Positions 1-10,560 of a DNA stretch of 64,000 bases are shown piece after piece; the first letter of the stretch is position 1, and each line of letters starts with the position of its first letter. A program made the translations under genes and the position numbers. This DNA is from Ryuthela nishihirai (taxonomy: Eukaryota > Arthropoda > Arachnida > Araneae > Heptathelidae), in contig JAWZYU010000125.1 in NCBI GenBank assembly GCA_038380435.1, positions 558,001-622,000 on the forward strand. Direction: 5' to 3'. Under the pieces are notes generated by a model that did no database searches, was not told the DNA's origin, and was given only the letters and a program-made list of their open reading frames with translations.

Positions 1-418
1 TCGGAGTCCATGTGACCTGGCCATTTAGCCCATGGTGTGCAAAAAATGTTCCGCTCAGAGCTAAAACAACCCAACGTTAAAGAACACGCTGGATGGCCTT
101 GACGGGAGGCTACCATCTGTCTCCCAACAGCTATTCCAGTGGGTCCCCTCCCCCAACCTTCTCTGAGCCTTCGGGGTCCATGTGACCTGACCATTTAGCC
201 CATGGTGTGCAAAAAAGTGCCGCTCAGAGGTAAAACAACCCAACGTTAAAGAACACGCTGGATGGCCTTGACGGGAGGCTATCATCTGTCTCCCAACAGC
301 TATTCCAGTGGGTCCCCTCCCCCAACCTTCTCTGAGCCTTCGGGGTCCATGTGACCTGGCCATTTAGCCCATGGTGTGCAAAAAAGTGCCGCTCAGAGGT
401 AAAACAACCCAACCCAAC
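1..418 (+). repeat. SINE-A tail tandem array, window edge
   Basis: Two complete 169-174 bp monomers plus a partial one, each covering only the 3' half of SINE-A: from GTTAAAGAACACGCTGG through GTGTGCAAAAAAGTGCC to AAAACAACCCAAC. Monomer starts are at 76 and 245. The junction is always CCCAAC followed directly by GTTAAAGAAC, so the copies are head-to-tail with no head between them. The left end is cut by the window. The same junction recurs in the array near 57.28-57.62 kb. Confidence 0.9.
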
Positions 419-935
419 ATGTAGAACAAAAGAAAGAGTCACTCAGGTGTTACTTAATTGCAGTAAATTTGATTCTCATAGAGAGAAAATGCTTCACTCA
501 CTGGAAGAAATTGGAATTAAGGAATTTACACTGAAAGATTTACTGGGACGCCAGAATTTGATAAAAAGAATATATACTTTTAAATTAATATTACAGTTTT
601 TAAAGGGTACAAGATTGATTGACAGAATTTGATTTAGCGCCCAGATAGTTCCATGATGTTTTGCATTAGGAGATCAATCGCTCTTGAGATTTTAATGATG
701 TTAATCAAGAACTTTCAGTTTCTATTGAACTACCTCCTGCCTTCAGAAAACTTTGGAATCTCCAAGATTACAGAGAATTTTATGGTTTTGCTTTGGAAAT
801 TTAAGTTTTCCATACTCAATTTAGAGGACTCTCCCACATAGTTCACGGACCTTTCTTAGCAGAATTTCCGGACGAGAGGTGCGAAAGGCCCCGAGTGATT
901 TCCGGAATAATAGTTTATGTTAAAGAAGAAGAAGA
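400..935 (+). pseudogene. I/Jockey-like LINE, ORF2 C-terminal remnant
   Basis: Frame 411-629 encodes a C-terminal segment with CRTKERVTQVLLNC (a spaced Cys/His pattern seen after the RNase H domain of such LINEs), then a helical region ending FLKGTRLIDRI and a stop. Closely similar C-termini occur near 4.3-4.6 kb (minus), 27.5-27.8 kb, 46.4-46.7 kb (minus) and 51.6-51.9 kb, so they share one family. The presumed 3' UTR runs to a short GAA repeat near 925-935. Reverse transcriptase is absent: a 5'-truncated dead copy abutting the SINE-A array. The exact clade is inferred. Confidence 0.7.
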
Positions 936-1100
936 CCTTAACTATAGAAGTAATATTCAATGAATAAAATTTTTTGGCAAATGGGAAGCTTCTTCATTTT
1001 ACATCTGTGTCCTGTCATTACCGATGTTAGTTGAAACAAATGTTTCAATGTGGGCCCATAGAAGTATGGGTGGCCCACATTAAGAACCATTAATCTAGAC

Positions 1101-1284
1101 CAGGGGTGGGCAAATAGCGGCCCGCTAAGAGTTTTTTGTGGCCCGCCAAGACAGTCAGAAAAATCCGCCTTGAACCGAGATTTCCTTCCCGTGCGCGACC
1201 GAAGATTCGTCTCGTATTTTCCACTAGGACGGCCACGTCAATACGCATGCGCAGTGTAGATACGAAAACAATTGCCCACCCTTG
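1101..1284. mobile_element. hAT-type MITE (184 bp)
   Basis: The terminal inverted repeats begin CAGGGGTGGGCAA on the left and CAAGGGTGGGCAA on the reverse of the right end, a form typical of hAT elements. The element is flanked by a perfect 8-bp direct repeat ATCTAGAC (1093-1100 and 1285-1292), the duplication length hAT transposases make. The interior is GC-richer than its surroundings and has no transposase, so it is non-autonomous. The perfect duplication suggests modest age. Confidence 0.88.
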
Positions 1285-1689
1285 ATCTAGACCAAGGTCA
1301 CCTCGATACATTAGACATGGACACTGCAAAAACAGAAGACGTATCGTGTATGGATATGTGTAGTTTTGAAATATATATATAATAGGATAAACAGGATAAT
1401 GGGAGAAAAGGAAAATTAGCAGCCTTGATTGACTACTTGCTATCCTAGAATATATACATATGTAGCAGCACGTAGCATAATTATGATTTTTCGAAGTACC
1501 AGTATAAATGATCCCATAACCTTCTCCATCTGAGGGTATCTAAAAACTGGCATTAGTCATAAAGCACAAAAAAATCACCAATGGGTGAGCAATGATAAAA
1601 GAAAAGCAATCAGAAAAGCAATGATAAATTTGGTAGATCAGTGTGCCAGACAAAAAAGGTTTCCTGTTCGTAAACCGATGGTCTAGCCC

Positions 1690-1900
1690 TCTTGAATAAT
1701 CTCATAGGATCAAGATCAAATTTTAAAATGATAGTAATGAATTCGTGAGGATTTGCGTCCACAGCTTCTAAGATTTGCTTAGAGATCTGCTTTTTATGAG
1801 TGTAAATATGTTGAACGCCTAAATCCCCATGTATTTTTCTGTTGGTCGCAAATCATTGGGCACTTACTGCCTATCTCAAGATTTTATTTGATTGATTTGG
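1690..1900 (-). pseudogene. Jockey-like LINE RT fragment
   Basis: The minus strand reads an interrupted peptide containing ATNRKIHGDLGVQHIYTH, which matches in order the segment NRQLHKDLGIDHIYTH of the better-preserved copy at 2.1-2.5 kb. This is the region after the RT thumb in Jockey-clade elements. A stop codon and frame changes show it is dead. Confidence 0.6.
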
Positions 1901-2119
1901 ACTTATTTATCATATATCGTGTATGGATATGCGATGTTCCAGGAAAAACTTTACACATTACCGTTTCCACCTGAGAATAAGTCCAGTTGATATAAGTAAA
2001 AACAAATAATAAGTAAACCACCCGTGGGTGTAAAAACAAATAATAAGTAAACCACCCTAGACGCTAACATAAAACACAAGCTGAAAATAGCATATATCAT
2101 GCACAACAGACCTAAAACG

Positions 2120-2520
2120 AGCAGCTTTTCTAAGAGAAAGCCATCATTTTAGGCCTCTTGTACTTATTAAGAACATTATGATCATAATTAAGCAATGAAG
2201 AAATAATCTCTTTAGGATTATTTTTAACAGCCTCAAAAAACCTTTTGAGATGCATTTAATATGAGTATATATGTGGTCGATGCCCAAGTCTTTATGAAGT
2301 TGTCTGTTAGTAACAAACCAAGGGGCATCGACTGCTGATTTTAATATTTTGTTTTGCAAGACCTGAGTCTTGCGTATATTCGTGGAGGTGGTGTTCGCCC
2401 ATACAGGGGAAGCATAAGTTATTGTCGCACGAATGACCATATTTGTACAATAATAATTTATGGTCAATCATCAAGATAGCATTTCTCCGAAGGAGAGGTC
2501 CTAGTTGACATCTCACTGCA
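2120..2520 (-). pseudogene. Jockey-like LINE RT C-terminal fragment
   Basis: On the minus strand two overlapping frames encode RNAILMIDHKLLLYK and then ITYASPVWANTTSTNIRK, LQNKILKSAVDAPWFVTN and LHKDLGIDHIYTHIK. This order is characteristic of the C-terminal RT portion of Jockey-clade retrotransposons (family knowledge; not searched). At least one frameshift, near 2465, separates the parts. Catalytic RT motifs and the endonuclease are absent, so the copy is 5'-truncated and non-functional. Related fragments lie at 1.7-1.9 kb and 25.9-26.15 kb. Confidence 0.75.
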
Positions 2521-2799
2521 TTGACTTTGGTTATAATATCATGAATATTAGGGTCCCATTTGATGTAGGGTTATACCCAAATATTTGATGGCCTTTTGCC
2601 ATTCATTTGGTTTATTCAAAATATTTAAACGTTTTGGGTTTTTAGTGAGTTTTCCACTGAAGAGGTGCCCTTCTCAGTGTTTTTCTGGACCTTCCATTAA
2701 TCGTACCACTCGTCCACCTCATCAAGACATCTCTGCAGCCTGTCTATAGCAATCCTGGACCCAATGAGAGGGAAAGGAGGGCGACATAAGCAACATATT

Positions 2800-3075
2800 G
2801 GGACATATATATATAAATTTTAATTATACTAATATTTTTTAATATTCAATTGGTAGTTATCTATTTTTAACTATTTGTAATTAAATTTAAAATATTTTAG
2901 TAAAATTCTAATGAATAAATTAATTATTTTAGCGGATTTTAAAACAAAAGCTTTTACTCAAATTTTTAAGAAATTAAATTACTTATATTTTTATGCATAA
3001 TTAATTTTTTTCTTTCTTCTCTTCCTATGATCAAAGTTCTCCAGCCAGGCATTTTGTATCAAGCTGGTCTTGCCT
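2800..3075. mobile_element. AT-rich TIR MITE copy (family T)
   Basis: AT-rich body with the family's recurring blocks (TGGTAGTTATCTATTT, TTAAAATATTTTAGTAAAAT, TATGCATAATTAATTTTTT) and a right end CCAGGCATTTTGTATC that is a diverged form of the family end CCAGGCCTGGTGTATC. About ten copies occur in the window. No coding potential. Confidence 0.5.
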
Positions 3076-3890
3076 AGAAAGAGGTGTTGCCTAGATACAT
3101 AGGGCAAGGATAGTACACTAATAGAGATAATATTTAAACTTATGTTCGTTCTGACTAAAGCTGTATCTCTTAAAATTTACCTTAGTGATATTTAGTTTAA
3201 AGAAAGTTAGTAAATATTTTAAAGTATTTTAATAGAATCATAGAAAATATATTATTTATTTCAAGCTAAATAAATTGCAGTTAATATTATAGAAATTAAG
3301 TCACTTTAGAAATTTCGCATATATAAATTCCCTTCTTTTGTTCAATGGCTGTTCGGATCCGTTTTAGCTAGATGGCATTGGCATAACCTAGATTTCCCGC
3401 AAACGTTTGAAAAAAATAATCCGGGAAATTTGTCATTGGTAAGCTTGAGAATAAAATTGGGAAATCATCGAGTAATACTGGAGATAAACTTTCTTTGACA
3501 AAACTTATCATGGGAATAAGTGAACCTTTTGAAACTCGTAATCCTAAAATTTCTATTAAATCCAATAATAGTATAAATTTCAAGCAATGGACAAAATCAT
3601 TATGTAATTTTTTAGAAATAAACGTTTGGTGTATTCGTTCAAAATCATAGTTCATTGGAGTATTTGAATTGTTTCCCAGAAATGTGCAATATGTAAATAT
3701 TGAAGCAATAAAAAAAAGCCGGTGAATGTATCAATTGTTTTTCAATAAAATGTTGATTTTTCCGCCTAAAGAAATAGCTATCTTTGGCTGAGAATTTGGA
3801 AATTTTCTGAAGTTACGGAACTCTAATCGTCCCCTTCCCGAAACTCCTATACTGTTCTCTCTGACCACGAAACCTTTACATTAAACTCTC
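3076..3890. other. AT-rich stretch, no supported gene
   Basis: A minus-strand open frame at 3368-3655 codes for 95 aa with no motif I recognise. It may be LINE debris but shows no catalytic signature. Nothing else is supported here. Confidence 0.4.
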
Positions 3891-3894
3891 TAAA

Positions 3895-4292
3895 TAACTA
3901 GGGGAAGAGGTATTACGCCAAGTTCGTAGTCTGCAGTTCCCATGTCTGGACTGGGAACTGTCTGTTCCCATGTCTGGGACTGGAGTCCCACTTGGGCTAA
4001 CATTGAGATTTTTCTCCGCAAAACTCCGCGCCCTGGCCTGGGTCAGTACGAAACATTGATGGGCTTGGAAAGGCCACCGTCCGTCGGATGGCACGTAAAT
4101 ACGTGGTTCCGGATGCGGGAGAGCAGTATCCTCTCCATGTTAAGAACATGCTGGATGGCCTTGACAGGAGCCTACCTCTCTCTCCTAACAGCTGTCCAGT
4201 GGGTCCCCTTCTCCAAACCACAGCTGTTGGTATACAGATAATAGCCTCCTGTCAAGGCCATGTAGCATGTTCTTTAACATGCATAGGGTAAA
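3895..4292 (+). mobile_element. SINE-A copy with inverted duplicate of its 3' part
   Basis: A diverged plus-strand SINE-A (head near 3915-3990, core 3990-4130, tail to about 4218) is followed at once by a minus-strand SINE-A segment at 4221-4292. That segment reads ACAGCTGTTGGTATACAG then GTTCTTTAACATGCATAGGG. The two arms could form a hairpin of about 70 bp with a loop of roughly 15 nt. An internal duplication of GTTCCCATGTCTGG near 3937-3975 spoils the B box. Confidence 0.8.
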
Positions 4293-4296
4293 GAAT

Positions 4297-4625
4297 ATTC
4301 AAAAGTCAGTCAATCAAAAAATCTCTAGACTACCGGAAACTCGGGCTTTTCGTCCCTCTCTTCCAGATCGTCAAGAATGGAGCAATTGCCTAAAAGCAAG
4401 ACCTCACCTTAGTTCAAAGTTCCTTTAAATTCTTTCAACAAGATCACAATTATGTAGAAATTTCAAAGTTTCTTGAAAGCAAAAATCTTCTTAAACAAGG
4501 TTCTTCTTGGCCTAATAGACTTTTAAGACTCAATTCAGGAACATTATTTGTTTTTAGACTGTTTATTAATTCTTTCCTTCGATTTTCATATTCTTCACAA
4601 TTTAGAAACACGTGTTACTATTTTA
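4297..4625 (-). pseudogene. I/Jockey-like LINE, 3' end fragment
   Basis: The minus strand reads HVFLNCEEYENRRKEL and then LSLKSLLGQ, matching the C-terminal Cys/His segment of the I-like family seen at 0.4, 27.5, 46.4 and 51.6 kb. The 3' flank (4297-4400 as written) contains TCTCTAGACTACCGGAAA, which recurs at 29.17-29.25 kb, so it is probably this family's 3' UTR. Stops and frame changes are present. Confidence 0.65.
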
Positions 4626-4882
4626 AGATAAAGCAGGTTTTATTACATCTATATTTCTAAAAATCAAACTAGTAGTTATTTATTCTTAAATATTTTGTAA
4701 TTAATTTTATAACATTATCAAATATTTTAATAAAATCATAATAAATACATTATTTTAATTGGTTTTAAAACAATTGGATTTAATTTAAATTTTAAAGAAA
4801 TTAAATCAACTACATTTTTATACATAATTAATTTACCTCCTTTCTTTCCTCCTTTTGTTCAAGCCTGGTGTATCAAAGTGAC
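4626..4882. mobile_element. AT-rich TIR MITE copy (family T)
   Basis: Same AT-rich block order as other family T copies (CTAGTAGTTATTTATTC, TTTGTAATTAATTTTATAAC, ATACATAATTAATTTACC) with the right end AAGCCTGGTGTATC at 4862-4875. A minus-strand SINE-A fragment starts directly after it. Confidence 0.6.
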
Positions 4883-4887
4883 CTTGC

Positions 4888-5264
4888 CACGGCTTGGCAT
4901 CCCGTCCGATGGACGGTAGCCTTTCCAAGTTCATTAATGTCCCCCACTAACCGAGGGCATGGAGTTTTTGCGAAGATAAATCTCTGAGTTCTTGGGATCC
5001 TTGTGACCTGATCATTTAGCCCATTGTATACAAAAAAGTGTCGCTCAGAGCTAAAAACAACACAACTCTCTTTAAATACTGAACGAATATTTTTGAAAAC
5101 CGAAATTTAAATAGACTTGATTATAATATTAAATTTTTTTCAGTCACATTTTTCTATTAAATGCATATTTTAAAAGTCATTGTCCCCCCCAGGCGGGACT
5201 CGAACCTGAGAACTACAGATTACGAATCTAGCGCGCTACCGACTGAGCCACCCCCGTCCCACCA
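4888..5264 (-). mobile_element. SINE-A copy, minus, interrupted by a plus-strand tail
   Basis: The minus-strand core lies at 4888-4988 (ACGGCTTGGCATCCCGTCC to GAAGATAAATCTC) and the minus-strand head at 5186-5264 (GGGACTCGAACC, GACTGAGCCACCCCCG). Between them sit a plus-strand SINE-A tail (4989-5068) and AT-rich DNA resembling foldback family F (5069-5160). The simplest reading is one minus SINE-A split by later insertion or rearrangement. Confidence 0.7.
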
Positions 5265-5555
5265 CAGCCCAAGGCTCCTTAGTCTGTCTCAATGCCAAAA
5301 ATAAATTTAAATCAAGCTTACAGAACATTCGTAATGTCTTTCATTTCTATTTCCCCCATTGCTTTGTGTTGGTTCCACGGATAGCGGAATACTGATTGAT
5401 TCTATACACAAAACGAACTGGAGACAATAACATTATCTATATGCAAATCAATCCACTTAGTACTGCTTTGTAATTTCGACATCCAGGGATTGCGAATAAA
5501 TAACATTAGTGAACAGAAGATTTTGCAACGCAGAGAATTAGTTCGTCTTTATGCA

Positions 5556-5907
5556 GGGAAATACGATCTAGACGTCATTGGGAAACTTCTATCAAGAAAG
5601 GTCATTTGCTGTAAACAAATCTGGTAAGACAAGAAATAGAAATGTAGTTCTTCACACAATAAATGTATAAATGCATAAGGTGTTTATAAAGTTTCGAAAA
5701 AAGAGTTTCGTTTTATTTTCTGATACCTAGGGAAATGCGATCTAGACGTCATTGGGAAACTTCTATCAAGAAAGGTCATTTGCTGTAAACAAATCTGGTA
5801 AGACAAGAAATAGAAATGTAGTTCTTCACACAATAAATGTATAAATGCATAAGGTGTTTGTAAAGTTTCGAAAAAAGAGCTTCGTTTTATTTTCTGATAC
5901 CTAGGCG
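5556..5907. repeat. Tandem duplication, 174-bp unit x2
   Basis: Two nearly identical adjacent copies starting at 5556 and 5730 (GGGAAATACGATCTAGACGTC and GGGAAATGCGATCTAGACGTC) and ending at CTGATACCTAGG. The few differences seen (such as TTTATAAAG against TTTGTAAAG) indicate recent duplication. The unit matches no other element here. Confidence 0.88.
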
Positions 5908-7073
5908 TCTGCAGAAATTTTTTCCCGGGAAGCAAAAACATATAAAGAATTTATCATAATACCACTGAGAATGTCTTAACACAAAAAAGATATTTATTGT
6001 TGGAAATATATGTAAAATATGCTTCTCAATATTAGCAAATAAATAAATATAAATAATATGCCTCCAAAAACAGAAATTACCGTAAGAAAAATAAAGTAAT
6101 ATTATTTAAGATAAAAAAAATTTTTTTGATAATCGCATACTTCAAACCGATTGTTAAGATTCGGTTATCAGTGTTATTGTTGACAAAAATTATGAAACTT
6201 CTGTATATCTATGTTTTGTATAAAAATGTCAACATGAAAGTAAAATTGAATTGTTATTATATATATGCTGTCCACTAGCGAGTTCTTAATCTCTTGTGTA
6301 CTTTGACAAATATATATCCGTCAATACCGTTTTAAATAAAAATTATTATGTTGTTATTATTATATTTCACGCATTTTTCAATTTTTTTAAACCTCTAAAA
6401 CGAAGCGAGAAATATTACACAACAAAGGAAATCAACTTCTTCCCTCCCCCTTTTTTTTCCTGACTCGATTATATTGTATTATATCGTCAACTGAGAAAGT
6501 TAAATTAGCAAAAATAATTTTAAAATTTTTTCAAGGAAATAGCAATTTAACATTCATATTGAAAAAATTAGTCTTTTTAGTATTGCTCTATTTTTTATCC
6601 TTTGCATCCGTCATTTTGATTCTCTGTATCTGTTCGAGTGACCCGCTTTCAGGAAATAATATTAGCCCACCCCAGACGTGGATAACAACAGTTGTAAGGT
6701 CAATAAAAATCAGTAGTCATAGCCGACTCCCGATTTATTTGGGTTATGAGAGAGGAGATCACGGAAAAGAATCACGATAAAACCAAAATTAATCGAAATC
6801 TGGCATGAAATGGATTTAATGTAAACTGTTTAATTAAAATAACATCCAATATTTAGAAAAACATATAACGTTGATGCCAGAAATTATTTTCCTCCATGAC
6901 CTAATTAGTGTTAATGGTTGAACCATATTCCAAGCTAAAGCGATGTAATAAATGTCATTCAAAACTATAAACTCTAATGATAATATTTCAACAATGTTAA
7001 TTTTCGTAGAACAGCGCAAAAGAACATATCAATCAAGTTCGGACAACTCCATAGAACTAATGTAGGGTCGTGT
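5908..7073. other. AT-rich intergenic stretch, no supported gene
   Basis: A 73-codon plus frame at 6559-6777 begins MKKLVFLVLLYFLSF, like a hydrophobic leader, but has no recognisable mature domain or splice context. I do not call it a gene. Confidence 0.4.
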
Positions 7074-7084
7074 CCCCGGAAGTG

Positions 7085-7467
7085 TTGGGTTGGGTTGTTT
7101 TACCTCTGAGCGGCACTTTTTTGCACACCATGGGCTAAATGTCCAGGTCACAAGGACCCCGAAGGCTCAAAGAAGGTTGGGGGAGGGGACCCACTGGAAC
7201 AGCTGTTGGGAGACAGATGGTAGCCTCCCGTCAAGGCCATCCAGCGTGTTCTTTAACGTGCACAGGGTATGGCTCTCCCGTACACGGGGCCACGGCTTAA
7301 CGTCCCATCCGACGGACGGCGACCTTTCCAAGCCCATCAGTGTCCCCTACTGACCGTGGGCAGGGCGGGGAATTTTGCGGAGATAAATCTCAACGCTTAC
7401 CCAACTGGGACTCGAACCTGGGAACTACAGATTACGAACCTGACGCGCTACTGACTGAGCCCCCCCC
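7085..7467 (-). mobile_element. SINE-A, near full length
   Basis: Complete minus-strand copy from the tail (GGGTTGGGTTGTTTTACC) to the head (CTGGGACTCGAACCTGG, ACTGACTGAGCC), followed by a run of C. It is flanked by the direct repeat CCCCGGAAGTG (7074-7084 and 7468-7478), although the C run makes the left edge of the duplication ambiguous. The A box reads GGCTCAGTCAG and the B box GGTTCGAGTCCC on the sense strand, so the internal pol III promoter is only lightly mutated. Confidence 0.92.
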
Positions 7468-7479
7468 CCCCGGAAGTGT

Positions 7480-7990
7480 ACTTCGTTACATGGCTTGTGA
7501 GCCCTCAAATGAAAATGACTAACTGATGGCGCTTTTATACTTTTGACGGTTTATTTCGAATCCTTTAACTGGAAAAGAACAAAACTAACAAGAAAAAGTA
7601 CTGCTTCGATTGCTTACGTTTAGCAACGCATTTTAATTCCTTAGGCTTTATAATAATATTAGTAGCGATAATTTTTAGGAAAATATTATTATTTTATTAT
7701 TTAACACTATTTATATTGCATTTGAAAAGTGTACAGTTTACTTTCTTGCTTCTTATTTCAAATTAATATTTTTATATTTGAAAACCATTAGAATACAACT
7801 AAAAAATTAAAATTTAACATAATATTTCATGATTTTTTTTATTTAATTGTTTTGATGTTTTATGCGTAATCCTGAAAGTCAGGTTTTCTGCATTACTGTT
7901 TGAACTGTCAAGTGATAACTGTTACAAGAAGGCTTCCTTTAAAGTTTTGCTCGTTGTCCCTTTTTATCTCAAATTTTTTGGCGCAACAGT
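7480..7990. repeat. Diverged dispersed repeat, related to 35.4-36.6 kb
   Basis: Segments such as CTTCCTTTAAAGTTTTGCTCG with TCAAGTGATAAC at 7900-7960 resemble 36.52-36.60 kb. TAGCAACGCATTTTAATTCC with a following TAGTAGCGATAA at 7620-7670 resembles 35.57-35.62 kb. Divergence is high and the class is unknown. Confidence 0.35.
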
Positions 7991-8109
7991 GTGTGACTGG
8001 TAAATGATGGAACTTCAATATAATAATCCGACTGAATACCCTTTTTAAATTTCTTGTTCAAATAGACATTAAAAAAAAATTAGGCAAAAAATATTGTAGG
8101 AAGGTTAGA

Positions 8110-8425
8110 AGGATATTTGGGCTCTTTGCTACCATAGGTAATTTTTATTTCTATTATAAATACTACAACTACTTTTATTCTTACCGTGTCTACGAATCTT
8201 TATACTAATATTAAGAATATTAGAAGGAAAGTTATTATAATGCTAATAAAGTAAATAAATTTACTTCTAAATCATGAATATTTATAAATATACAATAGTA
8301 TGAAGATTAACATAAAAGTACACCAGTAATAATAATAATAGAAAGAAATCTAAAAAATTGCCTTGATTATAAGACTGCAAGCGCCGACGTCATAACTTTT
8401 CCACCGGCCTTCTGTTGTAGGAAGT
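8110..8425. mobile_element. Foldback element, family G
   Basis: Long imperfect inverted arms: CTACTTTTATTC and TTATACTAATATT on the left answer AGTATGAAGATTAA and ACACCAGTAATAATAATAATAG on the right. The right end GACGTCATAACTTTTCCACCGG matches in reverse the left ends of the copies near 12.13 and 54.50 kb. No coding capacity. Confidence 0.6.
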
Positions 8426-8429
8426 TTTG

Positions 8430-9316
8430 GTTGACTACTCTTTTATGTCGATTATTCCATAAATCAGTTGATCCTACCACGATGAACCGCATTTAATTCT
8501 CTCACGTCAACTTTTTACTCCTTGTCTCGTCCCCTCTAGTGTTTACAAGAGACCACGTTTTATTTATGGACGTCGCTACGAAACAGCCCAAGAGGAATAA
8601 ATATCTTTGGAATAAACATTACTTTCACAGTCTGTGAACCACATTCCTTTAGTCCTCCCATCTGCGAAATAGACCAAGAAATAAATATTTTGAAGAATAA
8701 ATAATATTTTCGTTTTCCAAACTGGTAATCACACTCCTAAAAAAAGATCTTGCTCTGCATAATAATTATTAGTGAACAATTTCATTAGACTGAAACAATG
8801 GTTCTCAAACGGTGTGACTCGAAATTTCAGGTGGTATTGCAAATAAAAGGAAATTTATAAACCATTTTCTTGCTAATTTCTGCCACTGATTCTTCATTTA
8901 ACTTTTTCCGTATAATCGAAAAGTTATATTTAAATAAAAATTAACACAAAACACGCCCATAATCGTACGGAGTAATCTCAATATACGTCAAAACTTGAAC
9001 AGAATAGTTCTGCGTTTACTAACGATCCACAGAAACGGCTATTTATTGAAAGCAAACTGCTCATATGCGAGTCTCCCGTAATGTTGCCAACTTAAATTAT
9101 TAGTGTGCCACAAGTATTCAAGGCGAAAAATAATGTCCACTGAGCAAAATAAAGTTTTGGAATCACTGGACTAAAATGTTGTGGGAATGTTAGAAGCCCC
9201 TGAACTTTGGGCTTACTGCTATCCCATTGAACATTCTCAAATATTTGTTTTTTAATAGATACATAGATAAAAATGTTGTGGGAAGGTTAGAAGCCCCTCG
9301 ACTTTGGACTCCTGCT
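8430..9316. other. AT-rich, no supported gene
   Basis: No coding frame of note. A short segment AAATGTTGTGGGAATGTTAG (9174-9193) recurs at 9271-9290 as AAATGTTGTGGGAAGGTTAG, a local duplication just upstream of a SINE-A. Confidence 0.35.
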
Positions 9317-9329
9317 ATCCAAAGCAAAG

Positions 9330-9711
9330 GGGCGGGGGTGGCTCAGTCGGTAGCGCGCCAGGCTCGTAATCTGTAGTTCCCAGGTTCGAGTTCCAGCTGG
9401 TTCAGCGTTGAGATTTATCTCCGCAAAATTCACCGCCCTGCCCACGGTCAGTAGGGGACACCGATAGGCTTGGAAATGCCGCCGTCCGGCGGATGGGACG
9501 TTAAGCCGTGACCCTATGTGTGGGAGAGCCATACCCTGTGCACGTTAAAGAACACGCTGGATGGCCTTGACGGGAGGCTATCATCTGTCTCCCAACAGCT
9601 GTTCCAGTGGGTCCCCTCCCCCAACCTTCTCTGAGCCTTCGGGGTCCATGTGACCTGGCCATTTAGCCCATGGTGTGCAAAAAAGTGCCGCTCAGAGGTA
9701 AAAGAACCCAA
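9330..9711 (+). mobile_element. SINE-A, full length, with 13-bp target duplication
   Basis: Reference-quality copy. The tRNA-like head has A box TGGCTCAGTCGG (9339-9350) and B box GGTTCGAGTTCC (9383-9394). The core follows (TTGAGATTTATCTCCGC, GATGGGACGTTAAGCCGTG, CACGTTAAAGAACACGCTGG), then the tail ending GTAAAAGAACCCAA. It is flanked by perfect direct repeats ATCCAAAGCAAAG (9317-9329 and 9712-9724), as expected of LINE-dependent retroposition. Transcription would be by RNA polymerase III from the internal boxes; there is no protein product. Confidence 0.95.
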
Positions 9712-9724
9712 ATCCAAAGCAAAG

Positions 9725-10560
9725 AATAGGACAAAAAAATAATAAATGGACAGGATAACGGGAATAGCAGAAAATTGGCAATAAAATAAACTGCACTCTA
9801 TTCTAATGCTTTTCTTACAACACATTTGCTTCTTATTGGTAGTTACTTTTCTACAAATTTTGTGGTAGTGTCAACAAAATTCCTTCTTTCCACATTTCGG
9901 TCAAATTTGAAAATTCCCTCTACATCGATCCCATATAATTAATGGTCATATTATTCTTACGCTGTATGCCATTATACAACGAGAAATTCGTGTTCCGTAC
10001 CTAACAAGCCATATAATAATAGGCATAGACTTTCGGCGAGATTTCCCAGGACGTGATTAATCCCTTCATTAATTGAAAGTCTCTCAGAAGTCCTGAGAGC
10101 GAGGTTGCAGCAATGGCATGCCGTACAATGGCTGCAATGTCTCTGTCCTGTGAGGCGTATATTTCAATGATTCCAAGAAACTTTCGAAAGACTTTTTTCA
10201 TATCAATTAATTCATTTCTTGTGGGCTATTACACTATACATCGAAGGCATAGTTAACATTATAATAAAAGTGCCTGGTTCTCAAAATATAAAAAAATAAA
10301 TTTTCAATTTCGCGTACAAATAAGTTAAAATATTGTACAAAAAGGAAAAGTTATGCAAAAAAAAGCGATGAATATAAAATTTTTCTCAATATTCACAAAG
10401 AAATATTTTATCTGCTAAATTTCTTTCTCTTTTGCTGAGGAAGGGGACAACGAGGAGTGTGGAAAGGCCGTTGTCCATACAATGCATGTTTTGCCGTTGT
10501 TCCGTGTATACTAAATCCACGATCAGTGCACATTAATGAGAACGTTGTATCAGAACCTCC
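9725..10560. other. AT-rich, no supported gene
   Basis: A minus frame of 66 codons at 10001-10201 has no recognisable domain. Nothing else is supported. Confidence 0.35.

Noticed and set aside
6559..6780. 73-codon ORF with a hydrophobic N-terminus
   Set aside because: An AT-rich frame easily gives Leu/Phe/Ile-rich starts; no cleavage context, downstream domain, splice site pair or second copy supports a secreted peptide.
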